Part shown: positions 32,701 to 44,639 of the stretch, piece by piece
How positions within the stretch are numbered: the first letter of the stretch is position 1
Layout of the letters: the number at the start of each line of letters is the position of its first letter
DNA from: Plumapathes pennacea
Lineage: Eukaryota > Cnidaria > Anthozoa > Antipatharia > Myriopathidae
DNA: 64,000 nt
Assembly: GCA_964036295.1 (NCBI GenBank)
Contig: OZ038462.1
Span: 32,570,355 to 32,634,354, forward strand
Direction: 5' to 3'
Program-made: the position numbers and the translations under genes
The notes under the pieces: generated by a model
What the model saw: only the letters and a program-made list of their open reading frames with translations
Database searches by the model: none
Told to the model about the DNA's origin: nothing

Positions 32701-35700
32701 ATTTTGTTTCCATGTGTCAGACAATCTGTAATGTGACATACTGTACACAATTAACTCTTAGAGTCTGCTAGACACTCGGGTGGTACATGTACATTATGGA
32801 ATGCTTGTGCCCTACAGTAGCAAAACACAATAATTGGGTCTATTAATGTATCAACCAGATTCTGATGTCAATATTCAGAATGTCATAAATACATGGTAAT
32901 GTGCTTGCAGCAGTGCATTAGCATACCATCTAGCATGCCATCAACACAAAAGAAATAAAATCTAGTAAACATAGTTTACAGTACATCCACCTCAATTTAT
33001 TACATGCACTTACCCTGTGCTTTGGTCATTGTTGTTTCATATGACATTTCATTTTGCACAGGCCAATGTTCGCTCCATCATGGGCTCAGAGACACAAGTC
33101 ACCAGTTTGATGAGCTTACTAGATGAAGCATTGGAGGAACTTGAAAAGCTTGAGACCAGACTTACAAAATATGACGAGCAATTAAAGGTCACATTCTTTG
33201 CTTCTTTCTTTCTTCTTCTTTACTGTATGATTGTGTGTTCTTGTCTTTTTTTCACTATTTTGCAGTTATACACCAGCCTGACACAAGTTTATGCTAAGCT
33301 CACACATCTTCCTTTCTGCCTCTCATTTTATCTTGAATAGACCATTTTCTCAAGGTTGCGTGCATGGGAAAGTCTTGGCCCATCAAGCTTTGAATGCACG
33401 TGCAACCTTAAGAAAGTGGCCTATTAACTGTGCCAAATACTGTGTAGTAACTATAAGTTGTATGTAAATAGAACAGCATGGAACCTCTTTTCCGACCAGA
33501 TCAGATTTAAATGTTTTGCTTACTTAAGTGTTAGGCCATGATGCTTGTTTTGTAAAGCATTGAATCATTGAAGATGAAGTTCCTTGACTCTTGTAGGCAG
33601 TTCGAGACCAGATGGAACAGATGGAAGATAAAGACCGACACATGGTGACAGAGAGTACCAACCGCAAAGCACTGCTTACATCCGTGGAGTCTATAGTGGT
33701 AAGTTGAGAGAAATCACTAAGTTGCAGTGAAGTGATATATCACCAGAGGCGGATCCAGGAGAACTGTTGACCAGTTTCCAAACATGCGAGTGCAGAAAGC
33801 CCAAGCGTCTATGGAGAAAAGTTTTCCAAAAGGGCTTTCCAAAACGCCATTTTTGGAGGCTGAGAGCCAATTTTCAACATCTGATTGGTTTTTGTAAATC
33901 GGTGTAAACCAGTTTGGATACGCCCCTGAATACTTTACCAACTGCAAAGGATTGCTCAGTACAGTACACACACTCTAGCAACTTTGCAAATCCACTTCTC
34001 AGATGGGTACAATGTACTTGCCACTTAACACAGGCATCTTTTCCTGAAATGCAGTAGTTGCTGATCAGAAGGAAGATTGAACACTTTGATATTCTGATTC
34101 TTGTGTATGGTATTTACAGAGTAGCCTAGATGTCCATGAAAGGCACATCTCCGCACTGGAACGTGGAAACCTGTCTCAAGGATTAGGAGTCAAGGAGTGC
34201 ATTAATGCAGCCAATGAGGTGCTCAGGGCACAAGAAGTGGAGTTAGGTCCAGGTATTGACACAGAAAATATGTTCTGTTTTAGCATCGGCTTATGAGAAA
34301 ACAAGTGGTTGATTCTTCGTATGGTATTGTTAATTCGTTCACTCCCAAGAATGAGAGAACTTGTCATTGACTTTGACATATTACTCCTTATAGATGAATG
34401 CCTGCCGTATTGAACAAACAATAATTCTCACTGTAACAATGTCACTCACGCACACTTTCTTCTTCAGTCATTTGGAGAATTCTTGTTATTTCAGGCTTAA
34501 AGGCTTGACGCCCTCCTCATTGCTTTGCAGGTTTGGCTGATATGACAGCTGTGAAGGAACAAAGAAAGAAGTTTTCTCAGTTGAGTCGGGACTTTGCTCA
34601 GAGATTAAAGAGTCATCTGTTGGACATATTTGGACAGCATGTATGTACTGTACCAATAGAAAGTTAACGTTCCATGAAATTAACGCCAATTGTTTTCAAA
34701 AATCGTTAATTTCCGTGACCTTCATTTCCGACACATAACCCCATATTCTGGGTCCTGTCCATACATCCATTTTACACCGTATTTCGATCTTTTACTATAC
34801 TTCATTTTCCCTTTCAGATAAGCATTTATCGGCTTTTGTGTTAATCGCGTTAATTGCCTTCAATTTTGACATTTTACGTTCTTTTTCGCGTTAATTTCCT
34901 TTATTTGAAAGTGCGTTCCCCCCACTTCGCGTATTTACCTAAACCACAACAAGCCTGATGTTCACCCACCTTATAGCTAACTTTTGCACAGCAAACGTCA
35001 CACCAATTTCTTTGCTGATTCATTTGTGTTGTCAGGGTTCTGAAGTGGAGACATTGGCTAAACACTCTAGTTTGCTGTGCATTCCAAAACATTTGGCATG
35101 TCACAAGGAACTGATTCCATACACAGAGCTCATGAAGTGGCTCAAAGTTGTGGACACCAAAGTCTTCACGGAGTTGAGTCAGGTAACCAGTCTATCTGAA
35201 AGTGCAGTTGTCTTGATACATGATTTGCTCTAAAACTCGATTAGATGCTGGAAGAAAATGCCGAATAGTTTTTGCCTGTTTTGAGAGCTACTAAAGTTGT
35301 ATCATCTCTTTGTAAACTCAGCTTTTTCACTTACTTACTCACTTGATTGTTTGTTTGTTGTTATTGTTGTTGTTGTTGTAATGCCGCAGGGTTATACCGA
35401 GTCGCTCTGCCGAGTCTATGAAAAAGAACTGCGTGAATTCTTTGATGCTGCTAAGCAAAAGGCCATCAGCAAGGGCACACGTGGTATGTGTCCACTGTTC
35501 TCATCATTCGCCTACTTTCACCAATATTCATGTCAATGTTCCTTCCATATCGCTCTATTATGTAACGCCCTGCATGACCGTGACTCTTGTACTAGAGCAA
35601 ACCACAAACATAACCCCCCTCCACCCCCCCCCCAATAATTTCCGCAAAAACAAAAAATAAATAAAATACCAGCCACACAGTATGTTGTCAGTAACATCTC

Positions 35701-38700
35701 ACCATGCAAGTGATGCTGTCTCAAATGTCGCTGTTGTCAACCTTGTTATTTTATTAACCCAGTTGGCCCCAGTACTTTCAAGATGACGGGTTCATCGTCC
35801 TCAGTGAACCGAGAGGATACTCCACTGAGAAACAGCCCCAGGCCCCTGCATCGAGGTGGGCCCGCGCGGGACTCGGCAAGAAAGAAGAAGGACAAGAAAG
35901 ATGGTGACTGTGGCTCTGATACCATCTCCAGATCCGGGTCCCTTAGCTCCGTGGACTCCGCTGACCAAACGGTGGACGTGAGGGGAAGGTTTGACAGGGT
36001 GAGATATTTCCCCTCCCCTCCCCTCTCCTGAAGTGTATGTGTGTGTTAGAGTTAGTTTTTAAGCTCGCCTCACGAAGTGAAGGCGAGCTTGAAGTTGTCA
36101 CGCTGTCCTTCCAGGCTTCTGTGTCAACAATGGACTTCCAAATAAGGAATTTCCAAAGAAGGAACTTGTCAGTTTCCAAATTTGGGCATGGTCGTGTTAC
36201 GCAGTTCGTTCAAACAGAAGACGTCGAAGCTTCATGTGGAATTTCTTGTTTGTCATGGTTGTCAAGCATTCGAAGTTTGTTTGGCCATTAGGCCTGGGTG
36301 TTTCTACGAATGTAGGGATTGTGCTGTGATTACGAAAATATACCGCGATTGAGCGACACTGAAATTAATGAAATGCTGTGATCATGAAACGCAGACATTG
36401 TGCTGTTTTGTAAACAAAGACCAGGCGTTAAACGAGGGTGCTTCTACAGCTGTGATTGATACAAGCTATCACGTCGCCAGATCGAATGGCAAGGATTGTG
36501 TTGCGGTAGAAACATCTGAACGTGAAGTGCTTGACGGAAGGTCGCGTTAACATTTTACGTGGAAGGGTAAAACTAATCGGAAGCGAGAGAAAAGAACCGT
36601 CGCGTATTCCATTACGCAAAGTTCGAAGGCTTTTGCGAAAGAGCAAACACGTGCGGCGTAAGGTACGTCGCTACATAAGTAAATTTGTTCCCAAGTCGTC
36701 TGCTCTTGCCGAATGTTGTAAAAGGCATGAAACCCGTGCCAATCACTGTCTAACGAGGCACGTAAAGCTTGTAAATAAGAGCAAGATTAAGGTTCGCAAA
36801 TATGTTTATCTGTGTAAGCAGCGGCCAAATACGAAACATAAAAATTAAGGCTTTATGTGGCTTATGTGGGAATGTCATTTTATTGGCCTTTGCACAACTT
36901 GGCATCTTACCAGCTTTGATGTTTTGATGACAAATCCATTCAGAATTGTTCACACTTTCTTCCCCAGTGATACAAAGTTTGATTGATGCATTAAGATCTG
37001 AGTTGAATGAATGTTCATGACATCTAATCACACCAGCTTTGTACCAAAGTTGATCACAGCAAGTACACATAACTCAGGTCCACATTTAATATTTTCATGA
37101 AGTTGCTTAATAAGACCCTCAATGGTTTTTAATTTGTTTACTCTTTGTTTTTGCTTCGTCTGTTTTTCTTTTAGTCTCACTAATTGTGGATTTTTTTGCC
37201 TTTGTATTTTTTTGGCTTGTCTCTTTTTCTTTAACAAAATCTGGGTCCTTTTCCTTTTTTGGCCTGTCTCTCTTTTTCTTTCACATAATCTGGGTTTGCT
37301 TCTCTGTATATTTTTTTAGCTTTATCTTCTTTTTGTTTTACTTTGGGATTACTTTTTCTGTTTCATGTGCATTCTCATTAGCTTATCTTTAGCAAGATAT
37401 TGTTGATCCATTCTTTGCTTTCTTTTATAATCTCTCAAATAAGCTTTTCATTCCTCAACAGCTGAAGAATCACAATCTTTCTTGTTTGAGCAACTAACTG
37501 CACAAACAGTATTATCATTTTGATTTATATTATTTTGTACTGCACTATTTACAGCATCATGACTGCAATCCTGGCTTTGAACACAATATTATTTGTCACC
37601 AATGGAACAGTTGAAACATAGTGAACCTAATCTAGGTGTCCAATGTACAAAAAGATTCTTCTTTGGAAGTTTCTGGGTTCAACTAAAGAGTGCTTTCTGC
37701 ACAATTTTGAGCAGATTCTGTTATATGAATAATGTCTCACTAACTATAAAAGCAAAATAAAATTTTAAACAAAAACCATGTGAACCCTATCGACCAACAA
37801 GAATGGGCGAGCTTTGAGCGGCACCGCTGCTTTGATTTTTTTTGTGGGGGGGTAGGATTCTAACTCTGGCCGCACTGGTCACACCAATATGCAGAATATG
37901 AAGAATGGCTGGTTCTAATTTAAATTCAGCCGGCGCTTGGTCATGTATTTTACTGTCATCAGACTGCTAAGTCATGGATGCTGTCGCTCAGGTTTGAATT
38001 ATTTCATTCTGTATCCAATCAATGGAAAAGGTTTGTTGATGTCGCTAGTACCTACAAGACTAAACTACTTGTTTGTAAATTTTCCCGTAACTCTAAAGTA
38101 AACAAAAGAAAAACAAAACCAGACACACAAGCCCACGGCTGACGAGGGACTGTACACATGGGCTGGTCAGGGTGCTTGGTAACAAACTGTTCATTTACTG
38201 CTTGCCTGGTATTGACCAATAGATCCGGGAGTTGATCGATGCTTTTCTTTGCAGGTATTTGACAGCCTGTTGTCAGAACTTGAACCCGTGTGTACATCGG
38301 AACAGGAGTTCGTAGAGAAGTTCTTTGATCTGCATACGGAGGCTGATGTACAGGTAACTTGTATGACTTTAAATCTTTTATCTGTACATGGTGGCCGATG
38401 TAAATTTAACTTGTATGACTTAAGAGATCTTTATCTGTACACGGTGACCGATGTACAGGTAACTTGTATGACTTTAAATCTTTTATCTGTACACGGTGGC
38501 CGATATACAGGTAACTTGTATGACTTTAGATGGTTGATCTGTACACGTTCTTTAATCTTTTCGTTTGTGCAGAGCACGGACGCGGCCTCTCCAGGAGGTT
38601 CAACAGACTCGGCGGACGGAGCAATGTTCAGCAAGAAACGACTTCCTTCAGACCACACGTGAGGCGCATATTTTCCTGTCGTGATGTAGTGTTGTTGCTA

Positions 38701-41700
38701 TCTCAGTCATATTCAGCTTTCGCTCTGTTTCTTCACTGCTGATTTGTTTCGTTGCAGGGATGTGAAAGAGAGACAGCAACTGAATGAGAACGTTAGGTAT
38801 TGAACATAAGCAGAATGTGTTGTTGTTTTATTTGTCAATATTTATGTTCGTACCCACCCGCCCCACCCCTCCCTGTGTCTGTTTTGTTTTGTCAGTTTCG
38901 TCAGTCTGCAGTTGGCCCCAGTACTTCCCAAAGTTTGTTATTCAGTACGCCGCCGCTTTAGCTTAGCAATTGTTGATTTTCATATATGTGTGTGTGTGTC
39001 GTACAATACAGTTCAAGCTCTTCTAAACGGACACCCATGGGAAGCAGAAAAAGTGTCCGTAACTGGAACTGTCCGCTTGCGAGAATGTGTAAATACAGAG
39101 TTTAACTGAGCTAGGGTTTATACGGGGTTTTGTAAAGGTGTCCGTAAGAATAGCTGTCCGCTTACGAGAGTGTCCGCCCGGAGAGCTTCGACTGTACTGT
39201 TATTTTATCCCAATGTAATGTTTGTTTGCCTGTTGACATTGGGTCACGTTGTCGTTATGCACCAGTCAATTGTAACCCCCACCTCCCCCTCCACCTCGGG
39301 GAATAGTGGGGCAATGTGGGGCATTTTTTTCGTATTTGAAATGTGTTTAAGCCCGAAGGGGTGGGGATTTTCTCTTCATGATTCCCGACCTACGGAGGTG
39401 GGGCTCAAGGTGGGAGATTTGACCAAAAATATGATGCAATGCGGCCTCGTCCAGTTCGACCACGCGGCTCGTTCATGAGAGAAGTTTTCTGTGCAAAGCC
39501 TCTTTTGTAAAATTTTGCCAATTTTCAGGCCCCACAATGTGGAGGATTTGTCAGCACATTATGTCCCATGGGGTGGGGGAATAGTCGATTATTGCAACAA
39601 AGAAAGTCCATGTCCCCACCATTCCCCTAGGTGGGGGGGTGTGGGGATTACAATTGACTGGTGCATTATGTTGGTTTTAGTGGAGCGAATTCATCCTCTT
39701 GTCCTGTCTTCTTAATTTTAGTTGAATTAAGTGATGTGTGTATGTACAGCTCGACGTCTCACCATTTGTGTTTATTTTTCCTGACACTGTAGCCGTACGG
39801 TATGTGATCATATTTACCCAAATTCTCAGCATTACACAAAATAATATTATTGATTTCCTTGTCTTCAAAATAGCCTAACGTACTTACCAACACATGTAAA
39901 AGAAAATATTGAGGTCCGCTTCTCTTTAGTTGTCAACCATCAGCTAACAGCTGAGAGGCACGTGGTCCTGGACCATAACACCACCATACTAATCCACACG
40001 TTACTCCTCCAGAAGAAAGAGAGACCTCAGTAACAAGGAAAAACGGGAACAGACCAAGTATGTTCTCCTGCAGTTAAACCCAAATAAACTAGCTGTAAAA
40101 TGTGGTAAAGTACGCGTGATGCACGCTAAACTCTAGCGCTAACTGCGCTAGATTGAGAAGCTAAATTTAACAAATTGACGTCAGTTTTTTATGTGTCTGT
40201 CCTCTTATTGATCATGAAACGCGTCATAACATTGTCAAAAAGTTGTGGATCCACGAGGCGCTTCGCCGAGTGGATCCGCAACTTTTTGACAATGTTATGA
40301 CGCGTTTCATGATCAATAAGAGGACAGACACATAAAAAACTGACGTCAATTTGTTTTTTACAATAACAAAACTCAAGCGACGACGCGGGGAAAACACGCA
40401 AGAAAACTGGAGTTTGTTCGATTTGACCGAAATGTTGTCAACAACTTTTCCCGCTTTCTAATTGGTCGAGGTTGAAATTCAAGACATTTCATTGGCCAAA
40501 AAGTGACAGCTTGACGTGAGCATTTCGCGCGTGCAAAATAAAATTTTGTCAAAGAAGTTGGAAAGAAATGAAACTAGACGCTTTTCTGCTGCGGTTTTCT
40601 CGACAATTTCAAGACAAAGCTCAAGGAAATTCGCCTCTGAACACTTCTGGTTCTCTACTTCAAATGCCGAATGTCGCTTTTGCAAGAACTGAGGTAAATT
40701 TGAAGCTGAATTCACCTTCGTCCAAATCACTGTCGTCAGCACTCGATTTTATGTGTCTGTCCTCTTATTGATAATGAAAATTAGCCAATCACAAAGCGAT
40801 AAACTGACGTGTTATTGTAAATTATAGTGTAGTTGTCGGGTCTCTATTTTTGACAGATAATGATAAATTATTGCACCATTCACTTCTGCTCCAAACTAAA
40901 GGAATCTGTTGATGATGTTGAGTACTAGGCTGCCCTGCTAGGTAATGAGCGGGGCTCCCTGGGCAGAGTAAGGAACGATAGCAAATGTGTAGGCGAACCT
41001 GTTATTAATAATATAGCCTGCGTCGCACACCGAACTATACCGATGTCTAATTTGGGTATGACACAGGCTAGTGAATAACGGACTGCACAAAACAATCATA
41101 AGTCCAGTTATAAACAAATGATCCTCTACACCAGAAAACGTTACTTCAAGTGTTACTTCTACTTCAAGACCATTGTATTTATAATTATGTTGCTGTCTTT
41201 CAACCTCTCGAATATGAGTTGATGTTCTTGTTTTTCTTTAGAACCGCGAGTTTAATTGATAAAAGTAGAAACTTAAACTGTTCCCCAATGGAGAGCAAGT
41301 TAAAATTAAGTTGAATGGCGTCACTTAACTTGCAGTACCGTAATACCAGGTAATTAACCGTGCTCAAGCCGGACGCTTCTGTGCGTAAATCAGTGAAGTT
41401 TCAAACGAACAGTGAGATTCCTAAACTAATAAATACAAATACTGAATCTCTAGCCTGCGAATACAAGGCGGGTTTAAAAGCCGCCCGACGTGAGGAGGCT
41501 GTATTCGCAGACAACTGAACCTCCTGTTATCAAATCAAACAAATCTAAACTGTTTTAATGTGGACCCTGGGGTCATGACTCAGTTGCACAACTAACAAGT
41601 CCCTGCTGTCGTAACATGCTACACAACTCTTGAATAATACATAATACAAACTGCACCACTTTATCTTTAACAGTAACACCTTGTAACCGTAACTGCACCT

Positions 41701-44221
41701 GGCCTTTTGCACCCTGCACATTCAGTCGGTTGACGGCAAACTTTGTTGTGACTGCATGCTTTGAATCTTTGTCTTGCAGGAAACTTATGCAGGACTTGTT
41801 CGTTGGTTTGGATTCCGAGCTGCAAGCATTTATTCAATTTGGTGACAAGCTTGACAGTTTGTGAGTTTAGATTCAGCAAGGTTTTGACTGTAGAGACAGT
41901 GATTTAATGTAAACGGGAAGTAATTTGTCGTGAAGCCACTGATAACTCAGTACCCTGTAAAAAACGAGTGAAAAAAAGTCCTCTTTTCCTGTGGATTGTA
42001 GAGGCAATATAGTGAATAGTATTTATACATGAGAACTTGTGTTTCGTGTTCAGTAATATTTTTGTCTAAAGGTGACACAGGTAATCATGGGTAAAGGAAT
42101 CGAAGGCAAATTAGGTTTTGATTTGTTTTGATTTCAGTAACACAATGTACATGTTGGTCAAGATCGGTCAGTATGTCATCACTAACCAACTGTCCGGCGC
42201 TCCGGTGTCCTACCTCAGTCAGCAGCTCGGCAACTGCCTCATCAACGTCAAGAGGCTCTTTGACAAGTTTATTGTGAGTTTTGCATCATACAAATGGTGG
42301 TCATTTGGCTTTATTTTGACAAATATGTGGTGACGCGTCTTGTAAGGATCTGCGTTTATTCCTGGACTTTCGTTTAGGGAAACCTCAAGAAACAAATTGA
42401 AGAAATGAAAATCCAGAAAAACAAGAGATGTGGGATTTTGCCATTTGTTGCAAAATTTGAGGTTGGTAGTCGTAATGCAGTCAACTCCCTCTTAGCGGAC
42501 ACTTTCTAACATCTCTCTAAAGCGGACACCTGGTATGAGTTTGCCGACCGTTTCTTCAGGAGCTGGTCCCGAGGCGGTGTCCATCTTAGAAGGAGTTGAC
42601 TGTATGAGAGCTGTTCATTCTATATTGTGTTACGGTGATTTTTCTTTTAATTTGTCCCTTGGCTTGCCTTGTTCTTCCTCAGGAATTTGCGAAGACGTCA
42701 GAGGCGATTTTCAAGCATGCCGAGCGCCGTACAGATCTGGATCGAGCATACCATCAGCTGTGTAGAGTGGTGTTTGACAACGTACAGAGAGTTTCCGTGG
42801 AACACCTCAAAACACCACAGGCTGTCATCATGCTGGGTGAGCAAAACTTTCTCCTCTTACTTTTGTTCCCTTGACTACCTGCTCGATGCAGAAGATAATA
42901 TTTCGTAGCTTTTTATGTAAAGTGGTACCATTTGCAGGGAAGCTGGTTTTGCGGAAGTGCTGTACAGAAAAGCAGCCAAGTTTTATTTTTACTTCATGAA
43001 GGTTTATCCCTTATCCCTTTTTTAATTTGCTGCAACAAGGTCGACTGAGTTGTTCTGTTTTCTTTTTCTGCAGAAAATTTCCATCACATGTTCAGTAAGT
43101 ACATCATGATTGTTGTCCTTGTTCTGGTTGTTTTTCTTGTAATTAATGTAGCTTCCTTTTTGTCTGTGATTTGGCAAGTACTGATTTAAGTGAAGTGGGT
43201 GGGGCTGAAGCACGTGCTGCTCAGTAATGCTTCTTTTTTGTCTGAGATCTGGCAAATGTTGATTTCAGTGAAGTGGGTGGGACTGAAGCACGTGGCATCT
43301 AGTCATGTGCGTATCATTTGTTCGTTGTCATAGGGATACTGTCCCGCTTGAAGATTGCTTGTTTGGAAAACGAAAAACGAGAGGCAAAACAAAAGTACAA
43401 CGACAGTCTGAAGCTGTACGTGAAGGACATGCTGGGCAGACCCATGGAAAAACTCAATGTAAGTAGAGACGCGTCATGTGGCCTGACTTCTTCATGTAAG
43501 TTTAAATGTTGTGCAGTGCCGCGTATCGCCCGGCACCGTGTCGTGTTACATCAATGACTCTGTGTCTGTCGTGACACTTCTTCTATTAGACGCGTAAATT
43601 ACGTCTCTGTAACATCTGAAACTTTTTTTTTTTATTGCTGACTGATAAGCCGACCCCTGCGACCAGTTGGCTTTGGGGTAGTGTTAGTTCCGAGTGTAAC
43701 AAATCGTATAAAGATCACCGTCAACAATGTAATTCGTGTATAATGTAATTATACAGTAAAGCAATGAAGCTGCTTCGTTTTAAAGCTGCCAACTTCGCCT
43801 CGTTATCTTACTTGTGTCACGTCATATCTTATATTCTTAACTGTGTCACGCCAAATCATATAATCTTAAGTGTCACGCCAGATCATATAATCTTAATTGT
43901 GTCTCGCCAGATGTTATATCTGAACTGTGTATCGCCAGATCTCATATCTTATTTAATTGTGTTGTGCCAGATCTTCTTTGAAGGAGTTCAGGAACGCATC
44001 AATGCTGGCGTGAAGGCGGAGGAGGTCGGATATCAACTTGCGTTCAGCAAGCAAGAGCTGAGGAAGTGCATAAAGGAATACCCCGTCAAAGAAATCAAGA
44101 AAGGCTTGGAGCATTTGTACAAGAAGGTCGAGAAACATCTATGCGACGAAGAAAACCTTCTGCAGGTTAGCTGACACAAATGTTATTATTGTTATTACTA
44201 TTATTATTATTATTATTATTA

Positions 44222-44256
<35 letters not shown>

Positions 44257-44311
44257 GTTATTATTATTGTTGTTAAATTTTGTCTAATTAGTCAACATTT
44301 TGTAATACTAA

Positions 44312-44343
<32 letters not shown>

Positions 44344-44639
44344 ATAATAATAGTAGTAACAACATGGAATCGACTTGACTCGTGAATGTTTCAAATAGCC
44401 GTTCTGCACCTTGTGTGATGGTTCTTAGGCGATGTTTTTCCGAATGAAATGACCATTCATCTTTCTAAGATAAGTCTCCCTTTTAGGTTGTGTGGCACTC
44501 CATGCAAGACGAGTTTATTCAGCAGTACAAGAACTTTGAGGATCTCATCAATCGTTGCTACCCCGGGTCTATGATCACCTTCGAATTTACAATCAACGAT
44601 GTGCTGGAATTTTTCTCAAATATTGCTCAATCTCACTGA
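29726..44639 (+). CDS. EXOC1: Exocyst complex component 1 (Sec3)
   Basis: Twenty-four exons, 911 codons, all phases consistent: 29726-29849, 30376-30503, 31050-31145, 31365-31431, 32287-32355, 32501-32631, 33062-33187, 33597-33698, 34120-34252, 34531-34640, 35036-35182, 35390-35483, 35763-35998, 38255-38353, 38573-38658, 38758-38796, 41780-41860, 42138-42273, 42378-42461, 42683-42836, 43074-43094, 43334-43458, 43971-44165, 44487-44639. Human EXOC1 is about 894 aa. Residues about 1-138: Sec3 N-terminal PIP2/Rho-binding PH-like domain ([25 protein letters not shown]). About 165-290: coiled coil (EYQEL-like start, [10 protein letters not shown]). About 440-520: basic, Ser-rich linker. From about 530: Sec3 C-terminal helical-bundle domain to the end ([26 protein letters not shown] stop). 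By family it tethers secretory vesicles at the plasma membrane. A 21-nt microexon (43074-43094) is kept. Confidence 0.97.
29858..29955. repeat. TTAAGCGGACACC-family repeat in EXOC1 intron 1
   Basis: Starts 9 bp into intron 1. Contains 'cctgtattaagcggacaccc' and its inverted counterpart 'cgcttaatacagg', twice. Relatives with similar AGCGGACAC/GTGTCCGC ends are at 39007-39197, 42478-42604 and 59279-59340. Confidence 0.75.
30512..30706. mobile_element. MITE with CAGTAGAACCCC ends in EXOC1 intron 2
   Basis: Left end CAGTAGAACCCCACCATCTT, right end a G-tract then TTTACTG. Internal sequence repeats 'ttcaagatag-gggag' on both strands. No coding capacity. Confidence 0.7.
33338..33426. repeat. Short fold-back repeat in EXOC1 intron 7
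   Basis: 'atagaccattttctcaaggttgc' and 'gcaaccttaagaaagtggcctat' are inverted copies around a 43-bp centre. Confidence 0.8.
36061..36090. repeat. Palindrome AAGCTCGCCT ... AGGCGAGCTT
   Basis: 10-bp perfect arms around a 10-base centre, 62 bp into EXOC1 intron 13. It probably marks the end of the transposon-derived material occupying 36060-37460. Confidence 0.7.
36522..36848 (+). other. Unidentified 108-codon basic ORF inside EXOC1 intron 13
   Basis: Very Arg/Lys-rich (about one third basic), with no domain I recognise and no splice evidence. It sits between the palindrome at 36061 and the minus-strand Helitron relic, so it is most likely transposon-derived or fortuitous. Confidence 0.3.
36750..37460 (-). 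pseudogene. Helitron-type N-terminal protein relic
   Basis: Minus strand: a Lys/Arg/Gln-rich lead ([13 protein letters not shown]) and [10 protein letters not shown], then in another frame [30 protein letters not shown] and [14 protein letters not shown]. By family this is the Cys-rich segment that precedes the Rep/helicase region of animal Helitron proteins. The two parts are in different frames, with the shift near 37063. No Rep or helicase domain follows. It is a dead fragment in EXOC1 intron 13, antisense to the gene. Confidence 0.75.
38342..38549 (+). repeat. Minisatellite containing the EXOC1 exon 14 splice donor
   Basis: About four copies of a 52-60-bp unit: GATGTACAG-GTAACTTG, then 'tatgactttaaatctt' and 'tctgtacac-gtgg'. 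The first copy spans the end of exon 14 (donor after 38353). Two later copies repeat the full CAG-GTAACT donor, at about 38457 and 38510; the second copy is mutated. Confidence 0.92.
39007..39197. mobile_element. MITE, GTGTCCG family, EXOC1 intron 16
   Basis: Ends 'tacagttcaagctcttct' and 'ggagagcttcgactgta' are inverted repeats. Several GTGTCCGY copies lie inside. Confidence 0.8.
39259..39666. mobile_element. MITE with TGCACCAGTCAATTGTAAC ends, copy 2
   Basis: Same ends and most of the interior of the copy at 15833-16205 (for example 'gtttaagcccgaaggggtg' and 'tgtcagcacattatgtccca'), slightly longer. Located in EXOC1 intron 16. Confidence 0.92.
40170..40354. repeat. Near-perfect palindrome, arms about 85 bp
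   Basis: 'caaattgacgtcagtttttt' through to a GGATCCAC/GTGGATCC centre and back. Arms are almost identical around a short loop near 40258-40270. Fragments of the same sequence recur at 40749-40790 and 59083-59165, so it is a dispersed fold-back element. Located in EXOC1 intron 16. Confidence 0.95.
42478..42604. mobile_element. MITE in EXOC1 intron 19
   Basis: 'agtcaactccctcttagcgg' and 'tcttagaaggagttgact' are terminal inverted repeats. GCGGACAC-type motifs inside link it to the other GTGTCCG repeats. It occupies more than half of a 221-bp intron. Confidence 0.85.
43141..43292. repeat. Tandem duplication in EXOC1 intron 21
   Basis: A unit of about 72 bp occurs twice; each copy has 'gtgaagtgggtggg' followed by 'ctgaagcacgtg'. 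Confidence 0.85.
43815..43975 (+). repeat. Minisatellite running into the EXOC1 exon 23 splice acceptor
   Basis: Five copies of a unit of about 29 bp, 'TGTGTCACGCCAGATCATAT' plus 'aatcttaa', end exactly at the true acceptor, whose own sequence TTGTGTTGTGCCAG-ATCTTC is one more copy. At least three earlier copies carry CGCCAG-AT. Confidence 0.92.
44180..44355. repeat. (ATT)n and (TAC)n microsatellites
   Basis: Imperfect ATT triplets (44185-44275) and ACT/AAT triplets (44310-44355) in the last EXOC1 intron. Confidence 0.95.
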
